64,000 nucleotides of DNA, from assembly GCF_003086295.3 (NCBI RefSeq), contig NC_092054.1:50937213-51001212 (forward strand). The letters are read 5' to 3'. Below, piece after piece: positions 43,950-55,581 of this stretch; the first letter of the stretch is position 1, and each line of letters starts with the position of its first letter. A program made the position numbers and the translations under genes. Below the pieces are notes generated by a model. The model had not been told where the DNA came from. It ran no database searches and was given only the letters and a program-made list of their open reading frames with translations. This DNA comes from Arachis hypogaea (taxonomy: Eukaryota; Streptophyta; Magnoliopsida; Fabales; Fabaceae).

Positions 43950-44668
43950 CCCTAACAAAAGCTATTTCAGCAACAACATACTCCCCATTTGATGAATTGT
44001 GCTAAAATGAGAGAAGAGAGGTGAAGAGAGAAAACCCTAGCTCTATAAACACTAAATCCACCATAACTTTCTCTCCGGAGCTCTAATCGCCGCACAGTTT
44101 ACAGCCATGAGAAGCACTTCTCATTTTCTACAATTCTATCTAAAAAGATTGGTAAGAATCTCGAGTTCTCATACCCATTTTTGTAGTTCATGAAATCTTG
44201 TGGTTTTGGTTATTTAGGGGTGCTCTAGTATAAGATATTGGTGACATCAACCATTTCTGTGGGTTAAGGTAAGAGATCCTCAAATCTTTGTGATTTATAA
44301 AATTTTATGAATCCTAGGTTGATGTATGTATAAAATTGTGTATATTTGAGTGTTGGATGATTTTGGGTACACATTGAAATCTTGCAATTAGCTTGAGAAG
44401 CTTTGGTGAGTCTTGGAGTGGAGATTTACAAGTAAAGAGCTTAGTTTTGACTTTTAAGAGGTATAATTTAAGTTTTATTTAAATACGGTATAATGTAGTA
44501 TGAAACCCTAGGCTAGATACCCCTAGGATTAGGTTTGAATTGATATTTGGTTGGAATTGATATGTGTAGTTGAGATGTTGTTGTAATTGATGATTTGGAT
44601 GAGGATTGTGTAATTATGCATAGTTGATGTGTTGTTGGAATTGATGTTGGATAGTGAATTGTGTTTTT

Positions 44669-44673
44669 ATGAG

Positions 44674-44723
<50 letters not shown>
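44669..44723. repeat. (TA)n microsatellite
   Basis: An uninterrupted TA run of about 55 bases inside the J LTR. Confidence 0.95.
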
Positions 44724-44731
<8 letters not shown>

Positions 44732-45284
44732 TGAACTGATGAATATTGGGCCAGAGGCCGTGAATTTTTGGCCGGAGCCGGAAAAGAGTAAGAATAGTAA
44801 GTAGTGATTAAATTTTGTGATGATGCATGAGTTTAAATAGAAAATTTGGTATTGAATGTGTGGAAATTGAAATGATTGATGGAATAGTAGAAAATGAGGT
44901 TTTGAGGTGTTGAATGGATAAAATTGAGTTAAAATATGTAAATGAAGTAGGTTTAAATTTGGTAAATTGAGAATGTGTGAATTGAGTTGGTTTGGGGTCA
45001 TTTGGTAGTGTTAAAAACTGTTTTGGCTTGTGAACAATTGGAAAAATTGGTAAATGCTATTTTTAGTTAAAACTGATTTTCGGCCAACTTTGGCAAGCCG
45101 TATCTTGATCCTCAAAGTTGGAAATTTTACAACACTAGAATTTTATGAAAATTCACTTATCGATCTTTCCAATGGTTCAAGAATGGTTAAAAAGTAAATT
45201 TTGTGGAAAAAAGATTTGAAGGTTTGAAATTTGGGTTGAAAAATTCGTTTTTATAATATATCAGCTTTTTCAAGTTTTGGTATG

Positions 45285-45460
45285 GCATGTGTACGCGAGC
45301 ACTGCCGTGTGAACGCGGGAGTTGGCCTTTGTCCAACACCCATGCGTACGCGAACACGGGCTGCATACGCGAGTTCGTCAAAATTCCGCTCATGCGTACG
45401 TGATGCAAGTCATGTGTATGCGAGCAAACCCCACTACCCAAATTTCTCGCGTACGCATGA
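45285..45460. repeat. Degenerate GCGTACGC cluster in the J LTR
   Basis: Units such as ATGCGTACGCGAACACG and CTCGCGTACGCATGACC with 20-40 base spacers, occupying the same relative place as the cluster in the F LTR. Confidence 0.8.
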
Positions 45461-47129
45461 CCACCCAAATTTTCAAAACATAAATTTTAACGTTTTTAAC
45501 CATTCTTTTAGCCTTTTAAACTTCTTTAAATCCCGATAAGAGTGTAGAGCCTGAGTAATTAAGGATTGAGAAGTTAGAAACGAGAATTACAGAGATGAGT
45601 TGATGAATTGAAAAGAGAGGAATGTAATATGAATTGATATATGATGAGGATGAATGTGATGACTGACTGTGATGATGAATGGATGATAATGAGTGAGTTT
45701 TATTATTATTGAGGATGAATTAAAATGAGATTGATGTTGAAATTGAGAATGATAATGATAATAAAATTGATAATGAGAATGATTCTAATTGAGATATACC
45801 TGCCTAGGTAGATGTAGTTGCATTGATCCACTTGCTCCAGGTTTGGATTGAGCCTCCTGGGATAGATGCAGTGGTTCACCCCCACTTGCTCCCGGTCGAG
45901 ATTGATATGAGATTTGATAAATTATCTGAGTTTTGGATTTTCTTCGGTAGATGCAGTAGGTCGACTCCACTTGCTCCAGGTTGAGATGTGAGATTCTGTT
46001 GATCCTTCGACGCAATTTGTGACCGAGCACTTAAACTCCTTGGACTCCCCTAATAAGATGAGATTTGATTGATGAATGATTATATATATGCATAGACTCT
46101 TGGGGATGCACGCTTAGGGACTGTCCAGGATTCGCTACCGCACATGTTGAGTTAGCTTGATAACCGACAGATGAGACTTATCGGCAATAAGGCAGACATA
46201 CATCATTTGCATATGTTTGATTTGTCCGGGTTTGCCTAATTGTATTAGTTTGCTTAATTGAATATGTTACATGATTATATACTATCTACTTTACTTGAAC
46301 TTACATCCGTATTCCTTCTCTGCATTGATTGTGTTTGCTTATCTAAGAGGTCCCTCATATTGGTATCAGTTAACGCTGAGGGCTAGTTTCTATTCTGTTG
46401 GAGAGTTGTGAAAGTATGAGAAATATTGAGTTATAATTAGAATCCCCTAATGATAGTTTCCAATTTATGGATTAGAAATAATTTAAGATGGATATGATGA
46501 GCTATGGAGTTTAGGATTGAAATAGTGAGTTCGTGTTGCTTTATGCAGCATCTATTTGGCATTTTTACTGTACTGAGAACCCATGGGTCGGGCGTTCTCA
46601 TTCAGTATATCTCTTTTTTTTTTTTAGATGCAGATTCTGGTGCTCAGCAGTGAGCTGTGACTTCTGTTTTACTTTTGTTTAGATTCTCTCTACACTTATT
46701 TTAAAAAACATATATGTATGTATTTATTTCTTTTGAAACTTGCCTATAGAGGCCTTGATGTATATTTTGGGAGAGATAGGAAAATACTGTTGTCAAGCTA
46801 ATTTTATTACTATAACCCTAGCTGGCCTAAACTTCGTAGGTCACGACTAGTGGCTATTTACTTATGATTTTATATATATATATATAGTCTTTATTTTGTT
46901 CTTCCTTAACACTTTACTTTATATCGCTTTCCGAACGAGCTTTATCTTTCTTTTATCGATATGTGAGTGGTTCCGAGTTGTGATTTTATTTTACTCCTTT
47001 TCAAGCTTCTCGTTTAATAATTTTATTCAATTTATATATATACACTATAAATCCACCTTGAGAGTCGTACCACCTTATTATCATTGACTTATGACTCGAG
47101 CATAAGGATTTGAATATTAAGGTGTTACA

Positions 47130-47773
47130 GGTGGCGGCGAGGTTAGTAGCAGCGGCGGTAATGGCGGAGCGCGATAGTCACAAAGCATCCCTCTTCCTCT
47201 CCTTGGCTGCACGTTTTCTTTCTCTCTTCGCTAGCTCCTCGACGGTGGCGTTGGCGATAAGGCAAAACGGCAAGGCGTAGGACAGAACCTCCTTCTCCTC
47301 TCGACTATCGTATTTTGGCTCTTTTCCTCTCAGCGACAGCGATGTGATGGTGATGGCAGCGACAGTCCTGGTCGGCGTTGTCCTCTTCTTCTCTGTTTCT
47401 CACTTCCTGGTTTACTCTCCCTTTCTCTGTATCTCCTTCTCTCTTTCACCTGTGTGAGGGTAAAGGAGGGTGACGGAAGCTGGGTGGTAGGAGTGAGGGA
47501 GTTTGTGTGTGTGTGTGTGTGTGTGTGTTTTGACAAAATTAAGGTTAGGGTTCATAAAATGGGGTAAGGGATAATATCTTAATTAAAAACCAAATTTAAC
47601 CCAACAAAATTATCTTTAAGAATACTAGTTAATTATCAACTTATAAATTATTTTCAAACAGATACTCTAATTTAAAATTAATGATAAATCAATTAATTTT
47701 CTATAATAAAAAGCACAATTTAATAAGATAAAACATAACTAATTCATAATTAAATTTTTCGAAAATAATGAGT
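47130..47773 (-). mobile_element. LTR start fragment (L1), minus strand
   Basis: In minus orientation it begins TGTAACACTCATTATTTTCG at 47773 and runs into a GC-rich leader that is cut at the J LTR end (47129). It parallels 1620-2404. A (GT)n run lies at about 47503-47528. Confidence 0.6.
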
Positions 47774-48604
47774 GTTACACATTTATCATAAAAACAGTCC
47801 AATTAATTTATAAAACTCACACAATCACTAAAAATATATTTTTCACATCAATATCGATGATAATAATTCCTTAGAATAAAAGTAAGTTTTAAGAAAAATC
47901 ATTACATCAATAACCAACTACAATAACCTAAATGCGACAACAGCAACAGTACCAGCTGTTCCAATGACTCCCCGCAGCAGCAACAGCCACAAATGTAGCA
48001 TGAAATTACGGTAAATCAACCCTACGACTTTAACACCTCAAAATTTTTAACAAACTATAACAGAACACTAACGGCTAGGATTACAAAATATGAATACTTA
48101 TTGTAATCTAAGGAGGAATGAAAGAATGAAGCAACAACAGCTGTGGCGGTGGCTTCTGACGACGTCAACGTCGTTCCCGGCGATAGAGAACTCCTTATTC
48201 TATCTCCTATTTGCGCTCCTCTCCACCGCAGACTCTGGTGATGGCGGCATAGCAGCTCAACGGCGGCGGAGCAGCTCAACGGCGGCAAGAGCATCTTGCT
48301 CCAACAGTGATGCCTCTCTCTCTCTCTCTCTTCTTCACACACAGCAGCGACGATGGAGCCTTTGGCTGCGGTGACGGTGATGACTTCTTTTTCTGTTCAT
48401 CGCACCTCTCAACGCTCCCTCTCTTCTGCTCATGCTCGACAGCGACGACGGTGGCAGTGACAACCACCAGCATTGTCTCCTTCTTCCCCTCTCCTTTTTT
48501 CTTCTTCTTGCTTGAGCACTCCCTTTTCTCTTTTCCTTTCTTTCCTTTGTGTGCGAGCATGGGGTCAGAGGGTGGCGGCTGAGAGAGGAGTGAGGTGTGG
48601 GTGT
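47774..48604 (-). mobile_element. LTR mid-part fragment (L2), minus strand
   Basis: AAAATATATTTTTCACATCA and following blocks align with about 1110-1960 of the first LTR fragment, including its GC-rich leader. It meets the start of L1 at 47773, so L1 probably inserted into L2, and it is cut at 48605 by element D. Frames over 94 codons on both strands follow its Ser/Arg-rich composition and are not called. Confidence 0.55.
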
Positions 48605-49498
48605 TGATGAGTGGATATTTTATACGCTTTTTGGTGTTAGTTTCATGTGGTTTTTAATATGTTTTATTCAGTTTTTATTAAGTTTTTATAGGTTTTAGTG
48701 TTAAATTCATATTTTTGGATTTCACTTTGAGTTTGTGTGTTTTTGTACCATTTCAGGTATTTTCTGGCTGAAATTGAGGAGTCAGAGCAAAAGTCTGATT
48801 CAGAGACAGAGAAATCACTGCAGATGTTGTCCAGATCTGACCTCCTTCCACTCGGAAGAGATTTTCTGGAGCTACAGAAATCAAAATGGAGTGTTATCAA
48901 TGGCTATGGAAAGCTGACTTCTAGAGCTTTCCAGCAATTTATAATAATTTATACTTTGTTTTGGACTAGAAGGCCCAAAACTGGTGTCCAACGCCAGCTA
49001 CCTACCCCTTTCCAGGCGTCCAGCGCCCAAAGAGCAGAGACCAATGTACAAATGCCCAGAGAGGACCCCCCAGCTGGCGTTCCACGCCCAAGAGACCTCA
49101 TAGCACGTGGATCTCATTAAAGCTCAGCCCAAACACTCATTAAGTGGGCCCCAGAAGTGGATTTTAGTACTAAAAAGACTGTTGTACCCTTACTAGTCAT
49201 TAGTTTAGTATTTAAAGGATTTAATTCATGTTATTTAGAACTTTAACATCACTTTTACCATCATACATGTTTATCATTGTATTTTACCTTAGTATGAGTT
49301 TCTAAACCTCCTAGGTTGAGGGGAGGACCCCTGCTGGGTCCTATGAATTAATAAAAGTATTACTATTTCTTCTCTGATCCGTGTTTGATCTGTTTCTAAG
49401 ATGTATATCCGATCTTCATCATGGTGAAAAGGATGATCTAACCAATTAGCTATGTTCATCACATTAAGACGAACGTGCCTGACAAACACCCACGTCTA
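48605..49498 (+). mobile_element. Truncated Athila-group LTR D
   Basis: Starts TGATGAGTGGATATTTTATACGC and contains the ATTTCAG-N11-CTGAAAT hairpin segment (about 48750-48774) and degenerate TGGCGTTCCACGCC-type palindromes (48980-49090). It is cut at 49498 where element B begins. The downstream end is not in the window before B's own LTR. Confidence 0.8.
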
Positions 49499-51247
49499 TG
49501 ATGAGCGGATAATTTATACGCTTTTTGGCATTGTTTTTAGTATATTTTTAGTAGAATCTAGTTACTTTTAGGGATGTTTTCATTAGTTTTTATGTTAAAT
49601 TCAAATTTCTGGACTTTACTATGAGTTTGTGTATTTTTCTGTGATTTCAAGTATTTTCTGGCTGAAATTGAGGGACTTGAGCAAAAATCAGATTCAGAGG
49701 TTGAAGAAGGACTGCTGATGCTGTTGGATTCTGACCTCCCTGCACTCAAAGTGGATTTTCTGGAGCTACAGAACTCAAAATGGCACGCTTCCAATTGCGT
49801 TGGAAAGTAGACATCCAGGGATTTCCAGCAATGTATAATAGTCCATACTTTGGCCGAGTTTAGACGATGTAACAGGGCGTTGAACGCCAGTTCTACGCTG
49901 CTGTCTGGAATTAAACGCCAGAAACACGTCACAAACCAGAGTTGAACGCCAGAAATACGTTACAACCTGGCGTTCAACTCCATAAAGAGCCTCTGCACGT
50001 GTAACATTCAAGCTCAGCCCAAGCACACACCAAGTGGGCCCCGAAAGTGGATTTATGCATCAATTACTTACTTCTGTAAACCCTAGTAACTAGTTTAGAA
50101 TAAATAGGACTTTTTACTATTGTATTTGATATCTTTGGATCATCTTTTGATCATCCTGGGACGTTTTGTTCTTAGATCATGGGGGCTGGCCATTCGGCCA
50201 TGCCTGGACCTTTCACTTATGTATTTTCAACAGTAGAGTTTTTGCACTCCATAGATTAAGGTGTGGAGCTCTGCTGTTCCTCAAAGATTAATGCAAAGTA
50301 CTACTATTTTTCTATTCAATTCAACTTGTTTCGCTTCTAAGATGTTCATTCGCACTTCAACCTAAATGTGATGAACGTGACAATCATCATCATTCCCTAT
50401 GAACGCGTGCCTGACAACCACTTCTGTTCTACTTTAGATTGAATGAGTATCTCTTGGATATCTAATACAGGGGACCGAGTCCGAGATATTAGAATCTTCG
50501 TGGTATAAGCTAGATTGATGGAGGCATTCATGAGAGTCCGGAAAGTCTAAACCTTGTCTGTGGTATTCCGAGTAGGACTCTGGGATTGAATGACTGTGAC
50601 GAACTTCAAACTCGCGAGTGTTGGGTGTAGTGATAGACGCAAAAGGAGGGTGAATCCTATTCCAGTATAATCGAGAACCTCAGATGATTAGCGGTGCTGT
50701 GACAGAGCATTTGGACCATTTTCACAAGAGGATAGGATGCAGCCATTGACAAGGGTGATGCCTCCAGACGATTAGCCATGCAGTGACAGCGCATCGGACC
50801 ATTTTCCAGAGAGGATTAAAAGTAGCCATTGACAACGGTGATGTCCTTACATAAAGCCAGCCATGGAAAGGAGTAAGACTGATTGGATGAAGACAGCGGG
50901 AAAGCAGAGATTCAGAGGAACGAAAGCATCTCTATACGCTTATCTGAAATTCTCACCAATGAATTACATAAGTGATTCTATCCTTATTTTCTATCTATTT
51001 ATTATTTATGTTCGAAAACTCCATAACTATTTTATATCCGCCTGACTGAGATTTACAAGGTGACCATAGCTTGCTTCATACCAACAATCTCCGTGGGATC
51101 GACCCTTACTCACTTAAGGTTTATTACTTGGACGACCCAGTGCACTTGCTGGTTAGTTGTATCGAAGTTGTGAATGAAAAACAATTTATTAAGACGTGCG
51201 TACAGAGTTTCTGGCGCCGTTGCTTGAGATCACAATTTCGTGCACCA
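49499..51247 (+). mobile_element. 5' LTR of element B with an embedded second primer-site sequence
   Basis: 1749 bases, TGATGAGCGG...CGTGCACCA. It contains GGCGTTGAACGCC at 49876-49888 and a U5 hairpin variant CCTTAC-TCAC-TTAAGG near 51103. Between 51170 and 51230 it differs from the C LTR: the segment includes GACGTGCGTACAGAGTTTC then TGGCGCCGTTGC (51212-51223), an extra primer-site-like sequence 42 bases before the true one. Confidence 0.88.
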
Positions 51248-51253
51248 AGTTTT

Positions 51254-51271
51254 TGGCGCCGTTGCCGGGGA
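51254..51271 (+). promoter_or_regulatory. Primer binding site of B (tRNA-Asp)
   Basis: TGGCGCCGTTGCCGGGGA six bases after the LTR end. Confidence 0.93.
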
Positions 51272-52325
51272 TTGTTCGAGTTTGGACAACTGACGGTTCA
51301 TCTTGTTGCTCAGATTAGGTAATTTTCTTTTTGTTTTCTTTTCAAAAATTTTTCAAAAATCTTTCAAAAATTTCTCATCTGTTTTCGAAAAAAAAATTAT
51401 AAATCTTTTCAAAAATATATTTTTCTTCAAAATTTTTAAGAATGAATTCTAGTGTTTCATGAAGCATGTTGAAGCATGGCTGGCTATAAAGCCATGTCTA
51501 AATTCTTTTGGACTGAGGTTTTGGCCTAAAATTGAATGAATTACTCGCATATTCATGCTAAAGCTTGATTGGCTATTAAGCCATGTCTAACCCTCAGATT
51601 GGAGCTTTAGACTAAGATTGTAAGATTCCTGGAATTCATATTAAAAATTTTGGAATCCTTATTTTTATTTTTCCAATAATTTTCGAAAAATATAAAAAAA
51701 ATTTATAAAATCATAAAAATCAAAAATATTTTGTGTTTCTTGTTTGAGTCTTGAGTCAAATTGAAAGCTTGGTGTCAATTGCATATTCATCTTGCATTTT
51801 TCGAAAAAACTCATGCATTCATAGTGTTCTTCATGATCCTCAAGTTGTTCTTGGTAAGTCTTCTTGTTTGATCTTGATGTTTTCATGTTTTGTGTCTTTT
51901 CTTGTTTTTCATGTGCATTTTTGCATCCATAGTATCTAAACATGAAAGATTTCTAAGTTTGGTGTCTTACATGTTTTCTTTGCATATAAAAATTTTCAAA
52001 AATAAGTCTTGATGTTCATCATGACATTCAAAGTGTTCTTGGTGTTCATCTTGACATTCATAGTGTTCTTGCATTCATCACATACTTTGATCCATAACTT
52101 TCATGCATTGCATCATTTTTCATGTTTTTCTCTCTCATCATAAAAAATAAAAAAAAATATCTTCTCCTTTTTCTTCTCTTAAAATTTCGAAAATTAGATT
52201 TTACTTTTTCAAAAAATTTTAAAATCTAGTTGTTTTTATGAGTCAAATCAAATTTTCAATTTAAAAATCTTATCTTTTTCAAAATCTTTTTCAAAAATCA
52301 AATCTTTTTCATTTTTCTTATCTAT
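51272..52325 (+). other. AT-rich leader of B
   Basis: No coding region. It contains the hairpin CATGGCT-N8-AGCCATG at 51475-51496 with a diverged second copy at about 51568-51588, AAGTTTGGTGT at 51955, and TTTTCGAAAA-type palindromes. It ends at the C insertion point. Confidence 0.75.
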
Positions 52326-54040
52326 TGGTGCACGAAATTGTGATCTCTGGTAATGGCTTCTTAGGCCAGATACTCTGATCTAGTTTTACAGTCTGTCACA
52401 ACTTCGATACAACTAACCAGCAAGTGCACTGGGTCGTCCAAGTAATACCTTACGTGAGTAAGGGTCGAATCCCACGGAGATTGTTGGTATGAAGCAAGCT
52501 ATGGTCACCTTGTAAATCTCAGTCAGGCGGATATAAAACAGTTATGTGGTTTTCGAATTTAATATAATAAAATAGGGATAGAAATACTTATGTAATTCAT
52601 TGGTAGGAATTTTCAGATAAGCGAATGGAGATGCTTTTCGTTCCTCTGAACCTATGCTTTCCTGCTGTCTTCATCCAATCAGTCTTACTCTTTTCCATGG
52701 CTGGCTTTATGTGATACATCACCACTGTCAATGGCTACTTTCGGTCATCTCTCGGGAAAATGATCCAATGCCTTGTCACGGCACGGCTAATCGTCTGGAG
52801 GCATCACCTTTGTCAATGGCTTCATCTTATCCTCTCAGTGAATAATATGCTCACGCACCCTGTCACGGCACGGCTATTCATCTGTCGGTTCTCGATCATG
52901 CTGGAATAGGATTTACTATCCTTTTGCGTCTGTCACTAACGCCCTGCAATCGCGAGTTTGGAGCTCGTCACAGTCATTCATTCATCGAATCCTACTCGGA
53001 ATACCACAGACAAGGTTTAGACCTTCCGGATTCTCTTGAATGCCGCCATCATTCTAGCTTACGCCACGAAGATTCTGGTTAAGAGATCTAAGAGATATTC
53101 ATTCTAGCTTATTTCATGTAGAACAGAACTGTTTGTCAGGCACGCGTTCATAAGGGAGAAGGATGATGAGCGTCACACATAATCATCACCTTCATCACGT
53201 TCTTGGGTGCGAATGGATATCTTAGAAGCGAAATAAGATGAATTGAATAGAAAACAGTAGTACTTGCATTAATCTTTGAGGAACAGCAGAGCTCCACACC
53301 TTAATCTATGGAGTGTAGAAACTCTACCGTTAAAAATACATAAGTGAAAGGTCCAGGCATGGCCGAGATGGCCAGCCCCTCTGATCTAAGAACCAGGCGT
53401 CCAAAGATGTCAAATACAATAGTAAGAGGTCCTATTTATAATAAACTAGCTACTAGGGTTTACATGAGTAAGTATTTGATGTATAAATCCACTTCCGGGG
53501 CCCACTTGGTGTGTGTTTGGGCTGAGCTTAAGTGTTGCACGTGCAGAGGCCATTTGTGGAGTTGAACGTCAGTTTTTGTGCCAGTTTGGGCGTTCAACTC
53601 TGGTTTTGGATCCTTTTCTGGCGCTGGACGCCAGATTTGGGTAGAAAGCTGGCGTTGAACGCCAGTTTACGTCGTTTATTCTTGGCCAAAGTATGGACTA
53701 TTATATATTGCTGGAAAGCCCTGGATGTCTACTTTCCAACGCAATTGGAAGCGCACCATTTCGAGTTCTGTAGCTCCAGAAAATCCACTTTGAGTGCAGG
53801 GAGGTCAGAATCCAACAGCATCAGCAGTCCTTTTTCAACCTCTGAATCTGATTTCTGCTCATGTCCCTCAATTTCAGCCAGAAAATACCTGAAATCACAG
53901 AAAAACACACAAACTCATAGTAAAGTCCAGAAATGTGAATTTAACACAAAATCTATTAAAAACATCCCTAAAAGTAACTAGATCCTACTAAAAACATACT
54001 AAAAACAATGTCAAAAAGCGTATAAATTATCCGCTCATCA
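52326..54040 (-). mobile_element. 3' LTR of element C
   Basis: 1715 bases; on the plus strand TGGTGCACG...CCGCTCATCA. Contains CTGGCGTTGAACGCCAG at 53649-53665, U5 hairpin CCTTAC-GTGA-GTAAGG at 52448-52463 and a TATA candidate at 53433-53440. Confidence 0.93.
53433..53440 (-). promoter_or_regulatory. Candidate LTR TATA box, element C
   Basis: TATAAATA on the minus strand about 600 bases into the LTR; the same sequence is at 61358-61365 in the other LTR. Confidence 0.5.
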
Positions 54041-54078
54041 CAACACCAAACTTAAATTGTTGCTTGTCCCCAAGCAAC
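54041..54078 (-). promoter_or_regulatory. 3' hairpin and polypurine-tract-position motif, element C
   Basis: On the minus strand GTTGCTTG-GGGA-CAAGCAAC (54059-54078), then AAGTTTGGTGT (54043-54053) beside the LTR. Same arrangement as element A at 38547-38583. Confidence 0.7.
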
Positions 54079-55192
54079 TGAAAATCAAAATAGGAAAAAA
54101 AGAATAGAATATACTATAAATTCCAAACTATCAATGAAACAGAGCTTCAATCATATGAGCGGGACTTATAGCTTTTTGCCTCTTGAATAGTTTTGGCATC
54201 TCACTTTATCCAATGATGTTCAGAATGATTGGCATCTATAGGAACTTCAGATTTCGAATAGTGTTATTGACTCTCTTAGTTCAGTATGATGATTCTTGAA
54301 CACAGCTTCTTTATGAGTCTTGGCCGTGGCCCTAAGCATTTTGTTTTCCAGTATTACCACCGGATACATAAATGCCACAGACACATAATTGGGTGAACCC
54401 TTTCAGATTGTGACTCAGCCTTGCTAAAGTCCCCAATTAGAGATGTCCAGGGTTCTTAAGCACACTCTTTTTTTTTTTTTGCTTTGGACCTTGACTTTAA
54501 CCGCTCAGTCTCAAGTTTTCACTTGACACCTACACGCCACAAGCACATGGTTAGGGACAGCTTGGTTTAGCCGCTTAGACCAGGATTTTATTCCTTTAGG
54601 CCCTCCTATCCACTGATGCTCAAAGCCTTGGGATCCTTTTTATTTCCCTTGCCTTTTGGTTTTAAGGGTTATTGGCTTTTTGCTCTTGCCTCTTGGTTTT
54701 AAGAGCTTTGGCTTTTTCTGCTTGCTTTTTCTTTTTCTTTCCATATTTTTTTTTTCGCCTATTTTTTTTCTGCAAGCTTTTTTCTTTGCTGCTTTTTCTT
54801 GCTTCAAGAATCATTTTTATGATTTTTCAGATTATCAAATAACATGTCTCCTAGTCATCATTCTTTCAAGAGCCAACATATTTAACATTCTTAAACAACA
54901 ACTTCAAAAGACATATGCACTGTTCAAGCATACATTCAGAAAACAAGAAGCATTGTCACCACATCAATATAATTAAACTAAGTTCAAGGATAAATTCGAA
55001 ACTCATGTACTTCTTGTTCTTTTGAATTAAAACATTTTTCATTTAAGAGAGGTGATGGATTCATAGGACATTTATAACTTTAAGACAAAGTTACTAACTA
55101 CTAATGATCATGTAATGAAGACACAAACATAGATAAGCACATAACATAGAAAACGAAAAGCAGAAGAATTAAGAACAAGGAATGAATCCACC
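54079..55192 (-). other. Conserved 3' non-coding region of C
   Basis: Counterpart of 37442-38546 in element A in reverse orientation; no ORF accepted. Confidence 0.7.
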
Positions 55193-55505
55193 TTAGTGAT
55201 GGTGGCATTTCCTTCTTGAGGAATCAATGATGTCCTTGAGCTCTTCTATGTCTCTTCCTTGCCTTTGTTGCTCCTCCTTCAGTGCTTTTAGATCTTCTCT
55301 GATTTCATGAAGGATGATGGAGTGCTCTTGATGTTTCACCCTTAGTTGCTTCCAATAATTGTGTGGAAGAAAATGTATCTCCTGAGGTATCTCAGGGATC
55401 TCTTCATTTGCAGTCAAATGTTCTACCACTGAGCTATAGACCCTTGATGGAAGCTTTTGTCTTCCCTTTCCTCTTTCTAGAGGTTTCTCTGGCCTTAGGT
55501 GCCAT
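55193..55505 (-). pseudogene. Accessory ORF, element C
   Basis: ATG at 55505 opens MAPKARETSRKRKGKTKASI and stops at TAG inside the tRNA-like segment. A second frame then gives VVEHLTANEEIPEIPQEIHF, a middle part LPHNYWKQLRVKHQEHSIIL absent from A, and a Glu/Lys-rich helix ending QQRQGRDIEELKDIIDSSRR. The two frames together would make about 104 residues. A has the same start and end with a shorter middle. Function unknown; basic start and coiled-coil-like end are visible. Confidence 0.6.
55402..55443 (-). tRNA. tRNA-Cys-derived 5' half in element C (not a functional gene)
   Basis: The minus strand reads GGGTCTATAGCTCAGTGGTA then GAACATTTGACTGCAAATGA. The D-arm segment is closer to the canonical TAGCTCAGTGGTA than in A, while the anticodon arm has more changes. 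No T-arm or 3' acceptor follows. Confidence 0.75.
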
Positions 55506-55546
55506 CAATGGTTATGAAAAAAAAACAAAAAAGCTATGCTTTTACC

Positions 55547-55581
55547 ACACCAAACTTAGAATGTTGCTCGCCCTCGAGCAA
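55547..55581 (-). promoter_or_regulatory. Internal hairpin plus AAGTTTGGTGT module, element C
   Basis: TTGCTCG-AGGG-CGAGCAA (55564-55581, minus strand), then AAGTTTGGTGT (55547-55557), about 40 bases before the accessory ATG. Confidence 0.65.

Larger units (their letters stand above)
20179..47129 (+). mobile_element. Chromovirus J (Tekay/Del-like), split by elements H, K and A
   Basis: The pieces 20179-20275, 27682-28992, 40950-43567 and the 3' LTR 43568-47129 join in order as gag, protease, RT, RNase H, integrase, chromodomain-like tail and LTR. Each gap is explained by an insertion with its own target duplication (atcac for H, ggagg for K), so the joins are not guesswork. The 5' end is missing. 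All coding parts carry stops. Confidence 0.88.
43568..47129 (+). mobile_element. 3' LTR of chromovirus J, about 3.56 kb
   Basis: Begins TATAAAACCC after the purine-rich AAGCGGGTAGGA (first bases probably drifted from TGTAA) and ends GGTGTTACA. It holds a TATA candidate at 43941, a GGTAAGAATC donor-like site at about 44150, a (TA)n tract and a GCGTACGC cluster. The length is unusual, so it may contain an unrecognised insertion. Confidence 0.7.
49499..52325 (+). mobile_element. Athila element B: 5' LTR, primer site and leader, then interrupted
   Basis: LTR 49499-51247, primer site 51254-51271, then about 1.05 kb of AT-rich leader like that of C. At 52326 the opposite-strand element C starts, so the coding part and 3' LTR of B would lie beyond C, outside this window. 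Confidence 0.85.

Noticed and set aside
44513..45001. 162-codon minus-strand frame including the (TA)n tract
   Set aside because: It contains a long Tyr-Ile repeat made by the microsatellite and lies within the J LTR.
53344..53981. 73- and 149-codon frames duplicated at 61269-61906
   Set aside because: Both lie antisense inside the C LTRs and duplicate only because the LTR does; no codon-level evidence.
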